A stretch of DNA of 64,000 nucleotides. Source: Centipeda noxia ATCC 43541 (GTDB lineage Bacteria > Bacillota > Negativicutes > Selenomonadales > Selenomonadaceae). Within the stretch, counting starts at the first letter, position 1; each line of letters begins with the position of its first letter. The position numbers and the translations under genes are program-made. The stretch lies in assembly GCF_000160555.1 (NCBI RefSeq), contig NZ_GG749281.1:163955-227954 (forward strand), written 5' to 3'. The notes under the pieces are model-generated. The model saw only the letters and a program-made list of their open reading frames with translations. It had not been told where the DNA came from and did no database searches. Positions 60,543-64,000 of the stretch are shown one piece after another.

Positions 60543-61373
60543 TCAAACTGCCGCCAGCTCGATCGCGGGCGCGCGGGCGATCAGCCCGTCCTCCGCTGCA
60601 TACCGGTAAAAGAGGCGCAGACCCGCGAGCGTCTCCGCGTCCAGATGCCACACAACCGCGCTGCCGAGATACGCCGTCAGCTGCGCGCGCGTAAAGCGCC
60701 CGTCCGCGAGCACCGCAGCAATCGCCGCATCCTTTGCCTCGTCCCAGCGGCGGAACGCCTCGGCAATCCGCCCATGCACCATGGCGAGCTCCGCCGGATG
60801 CGCCGCGGCGAACGAACGCGCCGCCGCCCAGATCCCGAACACCATGCGTGCGCCCGTCAGGCGTTTCCACTCGTACGCGAGATCGTAGATACGGATGCCG
60901 TCCGGCGGGTGATGATAGAGTTCCAGCGCATCGTCTCCGATGAAGAGCGACGCCGCCGCCCCGTCCGGCACCGGATCCTCCGGCGTGAGCGCACGCGTCT
61001 CGTAGGCGGGTGCCGCCCCGTAGCTGCGGCGCAGGATGATCTTCAGCAGTGCATGGGACGATGCCGACTTATCCGAGAGCAGGACGCGCTGCGTTCCGAT
61101 CTCCTCGGCAGGCACACGCGAGACGAGCAGCACGCTCCGCACATCGCCGTCCGAGGCGATGCACACATCGGGCAGGATGAGCAGGTCATCCGCATGCTGC
61201 GCGTACGTGATCGACGACACGCCCGACACATCGAGCCCCTTTGCCTCCAGGCGCCCGTTCAGCTGCGCCGGCGAGGCGCGCAGGATGTCCAGCCCCTCCG
61301 CCGCCCCGTGCGCGAGCGCATACGTCAGCGGCAGCACATTCAAGAACGCGATATGCCCTAACCGCGGCACCAT
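60543..61373 (-). CDS. mqnA: Chorismate dehydratase of the futalosine menaquinone pathway
   Basis: This 276-residue MqnA-like enzyme converts chorismate to 3-enolpyruvylbenzoate, the first step of the futalosine route to menaquinone. The family start RLGHIAFLNVLPLTYAL and the blocks VSSITYAQHADDLLILPD, LLSDKSASSHALLK and FIGDDALELYH are present. ATG 61373 is chosen because AGAAAGGGGG precedes it; upstream codons do not match the family. Other mqn genes must lie elsewhere. Confidence 0.88.
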   Translation of the reverse strand: MVPRLGHIAFLNVLPLTYALAHGAAEGLDILRASPAQLNGRLEAKGLDVSGVSSITYAQHADDLLILPDVCIASDGDVRSVLLVSRVPAEEIGTQRVLLSDKSASSHALLKIILRRSYGAAPAYETRALTPEDPVPDGAAASLFIGDDALELYHHPPDGIRIYDLAYEWKRLTGARMVFGIWAAARSFAAAHPAELAMVHGRIAEAFRRWDEAKDAAIAAVLADGRFTRAQLTAYLGSAVVWHLDAETLAGLRLFYRYAAEDGLIARAPAIELAAV

Positions 61374-61497
61374 GCAAAGGCCCCCTTTCTTTCTCATGTA
61401 TTCATTATACTCTTTCGCAGACAAAAAAGCACCGTATTTTCACAATCACGCAACGGATTCCCCGCGCATAAAAAAGACCGTCCCAGCTGGCGGAATG

Positions 61498-61506
61498 TGA
61501 TATACT
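61498..61506 (+). promoter_or_regulatory. Possible extended -10 promoter of the short-chain dehydrogenase gene
   Basis: TGA plus TATACT, 47 bases before the ATG, without a clear -35 box. Confidence 0.35.
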
Positions 61507-61553
61507 GCGCTTAGAGCATATCAAATATTTGGACACGATCAGGAGGTCCCCAT

Positions 61554-62348
61554 ATGAGCCAGGACACAGCAAACTACACCGTCATCACCGGCGCGAGCGC
61601 AGGCATCGGCGCCGCCGCAGCGCGGGCGTTCGCCGCGCGCGGGCACAATCTCGTCCTCATCGCGCGCCGCACCGCGCGGCTGAATGCGCTGAGGGAGGAA
61701 CTCCTCGCGGCGCATCCGACACTCGACATCATCATCAAAACGGCCGACCTGTCGGACCCCGACAGCGTCATGCAGGTCTATCACGAGGTGAAGGGCCTGC
61801 CCCTCCGGACATGGATCAACAATGCGGGCTTCGGCAGCTACGGCGCGATCGGCGCGCAGGACCTCGGCAAGATCCGGCAGATGATTCACCTGAACATCGA
61901 GGCACTGACCATGTTCTCCTCGCTCTTCGTCCGCGACTTCGCCGACACGGACGGCACGCAGCTGATCAACATCTCCTCCGTCGGCGGCTACCTGATCGTC
62001 CCGTCCGTCGTCACCTACTGCGCGACGAAATTCTACGTCAGCGCCTTTACCGAAGGGCTCGCACAGGAACTCGCAGCGCGCGGGGCGAAACTCCGCGCAA
62101 AGCTCCTCGCTCCCGCCGCAACGCAGACCGAGTTCGGCGCCGTCGCCAACGACAACCCTGCCTACGACTACGACAAGGCATTCGGCACCTACCACACGAG
62201 CGCCCAGATGGCAGAATTCCTGCTCGCCCTCTACGACAGCGACGCCGTCCTCGGCATCGTCGACCGCGAGACGCTGGCCTTCCGCCTCACCGCCCCGCAG
62301 CTGCCGTACGCAGGCGGCTCTGCGCGCAATCAGAAAATCTCCGATTGA
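61554..62348 (+). CDS. Short-chain dehydrogenase/reductase
   Basis: This 264-residue NAD(P)-dependent classical SDR has the cofactor loop TGASAGIGAAAARAF at about 12-26, the NNAGFG motif near 91, catalytic Ser in INISSVGG and the YCATK active-site Tyr/Lys near 160. An arginine pair after the first strand (IARRTARL) favours NADPH. AGGAGG precedes the start. The 3' end overlaps the convergent WYL regulator gene by 19 bases. Substrate unknown. Confidence 0.9.
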   Translation: MSQDTANYTVITGASAGIGAAAARAFAARGHNLVLIARRTARLNALREELLAAHPTLDIIIKTADLSDPDSVMQVYHEVKGLPLRTWINNAGFGSYGAIGAQDLGKIRQMIHLNIEALTMFSSLFVRDFADTDGTQLINISSVGGYLIVPSVVTYCATKFYVSAFTEGLAQELAARGAKLRAKLLAPAATQTEFGAVANDNPAYDYDKAFGTYHTSAQMAEFLLALYDSDAVLGIVDRETLAFRLTAPQLPYAGGSARNQKISD

Positions 62349-63295
62349 GGCATGTCTGCCCCCACCCTCTCATAATGCGCCGTCAGCGCGCGCAGCCGCA
62401 CGCGGATCACGTCCCGCAGCACCTGAGGCCGAATCTCCAGCACCGCATCCCCACAGCGGATAAAATAGTCCGCAATGAACGTCTCCTCGCCTGGGTTGTA
62501 AAACCCGCAAATACAGCACTGCCTGTCCTGCTCTGTAAGGTGCATGGACGGGTAGTGTTCTTTATGAAATAGATCACGGCCGCGCTCCGTGACCCGCACG
62601 GCAAAGGAGACCGCATCCGCAGAGCGATAGAGTTCCTCGGCGGAGCGTGCAAACGCGGGCAGGGCTCTGCCCTCCTCCGCAGACGGGCGCACCGAGACAA
62701 TCCGATCGCAGCGAAAGACCTGCACCCGCCCCGTCTCAAAATTGTACGCCGTCCCGTACCACTGCCCATATGCCGCGCTGATCCGGAAGAACTGCAGCGT
62801 ATAGGTGCGCAGCGTTCCCTTGCGATATGCAATCGTGCAGGGCTGCTCCTCCATGGCAAACCGCAGGAGATCCTTGAGGCAGGCACTCTCGTTCGGGTGC
62901 CACACCGCATCCAGGCGCAGGATCTCCGCCATGCGGTGCAGGCGCTCGATGTGCACGGGCGCAAGACAGCCCTCGAACTTCTCCCGCAGACGCGCAATAT
63001 CCAGATGGAACGGCGTTGTCTGATAGGCATCCAGTGTGCGCATCGCAACGTAGAGTGCATACATCTCGTCTGCCGTGAAAACAACCGGCGCAAGCAGCCG
63101 GTTCGGCAGGATGCCGTATGACCCGCCGCGCCCGGGACGCGAAAAGATCGGCATGCCCAGCTCCTCAAGCGCGCGGACATCGCGCAGGGCAGAGCTGCGG
63201 GAAATGCCGTATTTCTCCATCAGATCGCGCAGGTTAAAGTGGTCTTTCCCCGCGAGATAACGCATCATGTCATTCAGCCGCTCAGATTTATGCAT
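62330..63295 (-). CDS. WYL-domain HTH transcriptional regulator (YafY-like)
   Basis: This 321-residue regulator has an N-terminal HTH (FNLRDLMEKYGISRSSALRD, VRALEELGMPIFSRPGRGGS), a helical linker and a WYL domain (FFRISAAYGQWYGTAYNFET, VFRCDRIVSV) with a C-terminal WCX region. WYL proteins sense small ligands or nucleic acids. ATG 63295 (MHKSERLND) is chosen because TGGAGATGG precedes it. A palindrome at 63311-63337 lies between it and the divergent flavin-binding protein gene and is its probable operator. Confidence 0.88.
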   Translation of the reverse strand: MHKSERLNDMMRYLAGKDHFNLRDLMEKYGISRSSALRDVRALEELGMPIFSRPGRGGSYGILPNRLLAPVVFTADEMYALYVAMRTLDAYQTTPFHLDIARLREKFEGCLAPVHIERLHRMAEILRLDAVWHPNESACLKDLLRFAMEEQPCTIAYRKGTLRTYTLQFFRISAAYGQWYGTAYNFETGRVQVFRCDRIVSVRPSAEEGRALPAFARSAEELYRSADAVSFAVRVTERGRDLFHKEHYPSMHLTEQDRQCCICGFYNPGEETFIADYFIRCGDAVLEIRPQVLRDVIRVRLRALTAHYERVGADMPQSEIF

Positions 63296-63310
63296 CGTCA
63301 CCATCTCCAT

Positions 63311-63337
63311 AAAAGGTGCCGCAAATTGACACCTTTT
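63311..63337. promoter_or_regulatory. Palindromic operator between divergent genes
   Basis: AAAAGGTG, 11 bases, CACCTTTT: a perfect inverted repeat with half-site centres 19 bases apart, about two helical turns. It overlaps a TTGACA (63326-63331) and is next to TATACT boxes reading towards the PPOX gene, so a bound dimer would block that promoter. Confidence 0.7.
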
Positions 63338-63380
63338 TATACTATACTCCAAGTATTCCGGAAAGAAAAGGAGAATGACA

Positions 63381-63800
63381 ATGAACATGACGGATGAATT
63401 TCTTCGCTTGATGCGCACGCAGAGGGAGATTGCTCTCGCGACCTCCGCGGACAATACGCCCCATGTGCGCATCGTGAACTTTATCTATGCCCCGGAGGAG
63501 CGGCGCATTTACTTTGCCACCTTTGCCGACAATGCAAAGGTCAGCGAGATGGCTGCAAACAACACCGTCTCCTTTACGACCATCCCGCATGACGGGAGCA
63601 CGGCGCACGTCCGCGCAGTCGGCACAGCGGCGCCGAGCACGCACAGCATCTTCGACCTCGCCGATGCCTTTGCGGCGAAGATTCCGGGCTACGACGAGAC
63701 CATCGCCGCCGTCGGCAGTGAACTGCTCCTCTACGAGATCACATTCGATACGGCGGCCGTCACCGTGGACATGGAGCACAGCGGGACAGTTTGCCTCTAG
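63381..63800 (+). CDS. Pyridoxamine 5'-phosphate oxidase-family flavin-binding protein
   Basis: This 139-residue split-barrel protein of the PPOX family has EIALATSADNTPHVRIVNFI and RRIYFATFADNAKVSEMAAN, where FMN or F420 would bind. It is too short and lacks key residues to be PdxH, so it is probably a general stress or nitroreductase-like flavoprotein. ATG 63381 is the best spaced of three nearby ATGs relative to AAAGGAGA. It is divergent from a WYL regulator across a palindromic operator, so it is probably the regulated gene. Confidence 0.85.
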   Translation: MNMTDEFLRLMRTQREIALATSADNTPHVRIVNFIYAPEERRIYFATFADNAKVSEMAANNTVSFTTIPHDGSTAHVRAVGTAAPSTHSIFDLADAFAAKIPGYDETIAAVGSELLLYEITFDTAAVTVDMEHSGTVCL

Positions 63801-63847
63801 ACTTTGCCAAACACGGAGGCCTATCCTTGCTTTTTTATGCCTCTTTC

Positions 63848-63876
63848 TTGTCCTGGCTGTTCATACATTGTATAAT
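63848..63876 (+). promoter_or_regulatory. Promoter of the DUF4160 gene
   Basis: TTGTCC (63848-63853) and TATAAT (63871-63876) at 17 bases, 35 bases before the start codon. Confidence 0.6.
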
Positions 63877-63910
63877 AGAATCAACAACCGGATCGAAGGA
63901 GGCAGCGTCT

Positions 63911-64000
63911 ATGCCAACGATTTCCATGTTCTTCGGGATCATCATTCGCATGTATAACAACGGCGAACACAATCCGCCGCATTTCCACGCCTCGTATCAG
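63911..64000 (+). CDS. DUF4160-domain protein, truncated by the window end
   Basis: The first 30 codons are present: MPTISMFFGIIIRMYNNGEH then NPPHFHASYQ. This matches the start of DUF4160 proteins (PTI-x-FYGI, then EHxPPHFHA). These small proteins are often encoded with a DUF2442 partner and have been linked to toxin-antitoxin-like pairs; the partner would lie beyond the window. GAAGGAGG precedes the ATG. Confidence 0.8.
   Translation, partial: MPTISMFFGIIIRMYNNGEHNPPHFHASYQ

Overview
The window looks like a chromosomal segment of a Selenomonas-type bacterium (Negativicutes, a Firmicute with an outer membrane). The evidence is an OmpM-like porin with an S-layer-homology (SLH) domain, a TonB-dependent receptor, a phosphoethanolamine transferase, GC-rich codon usage with strong AGGAGG-type ribosome sites, and MqnA of the futalosine menaquinone route. 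No rRNA, tRNA, CRISPR array, transposase or phage structural gene was seen.

Layout. 1-6187 (minus) is a four-gene cassette: NurA-like nuclease, HerA-like ATPase, Hsp90-like (GHKL) ATPase and a radical SAM protein cut by the window edge. An AT-rich gap and an ImmA/IrrE-PIN (DUF4411) pair follow (6420-8085). 8.1-15.1 kb is mostly metabolic: a decayed reductase, diaminopropionate ammonia-lyase, the SLH porin, malic enzyme, a small acetyltransferase and a flavin reductase. 15.2-23.0 kb (minus) is a metal/siderophore uptake locus: LysR regulator, a duplicated nitrogenase-component-like protein, TonB receptor, lipoprotein, permease and ATPase. 23.2-28.3 kb holds a flavodoxin, a CopA copper ATPase carrying a CopZ-like C-terminus, a RelE-type toxin pair and AzlCD. 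28.4-31.9 kb is a DUF4178/DUF350/glutathionylspermidine-synthase-like cassette. 31.9-32.2 kb is a compact candidate type I toxin-antitoxin locus. 32.2-43.5 kb carries panF/yhdT, a chemoreceptor, a PHP phosphoesterase, a methyltransferase, an orphan RelB, a small sigma factor, rsmG and a glycerate kinase/hydroxyacid dehydrogenase pair. 43.7-48.5 kb is a dipeptide/nickel-type ABC operon behind a structured leader. 49.2-55.1 kb is a duplicated module of DASS-family anion transporter plus a protein with the serine hydroxymethyltransferase (SHMT) fold. 55.2-64.0 kb has another toxin pair, an exopolyphosphatase-like protein, threonine synthase, a phosphoethanolamine transferase, a 3D-domain protein, mqnA, a short-chain dehydrogenase, a WYL regulator with a palindromic operator and its divergent target, and the start of a DUF4160 gene.

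Best leads for undescribed biology: (i) the NurA/HerA/Hsp90-like/radical SAM cassette; (ii) the duplicated transporter plus SHMT-fold module, in which both intact SHMT-like proteins lack the PLP-binding lysine; (iii) the 26-residue hydrophobic toxin gene, whose mRNA 5' end can pair with its own 3' terminator arm and which faces a consensus-promoter antisense RNA; (iv) the tandem-duplicated nitrogenase-like protein in an iron-uptake locus; (v) the CopA-CopZ fusion with a built-in internal ribosome site. All functions come from reading motifs and context; no database search was run.
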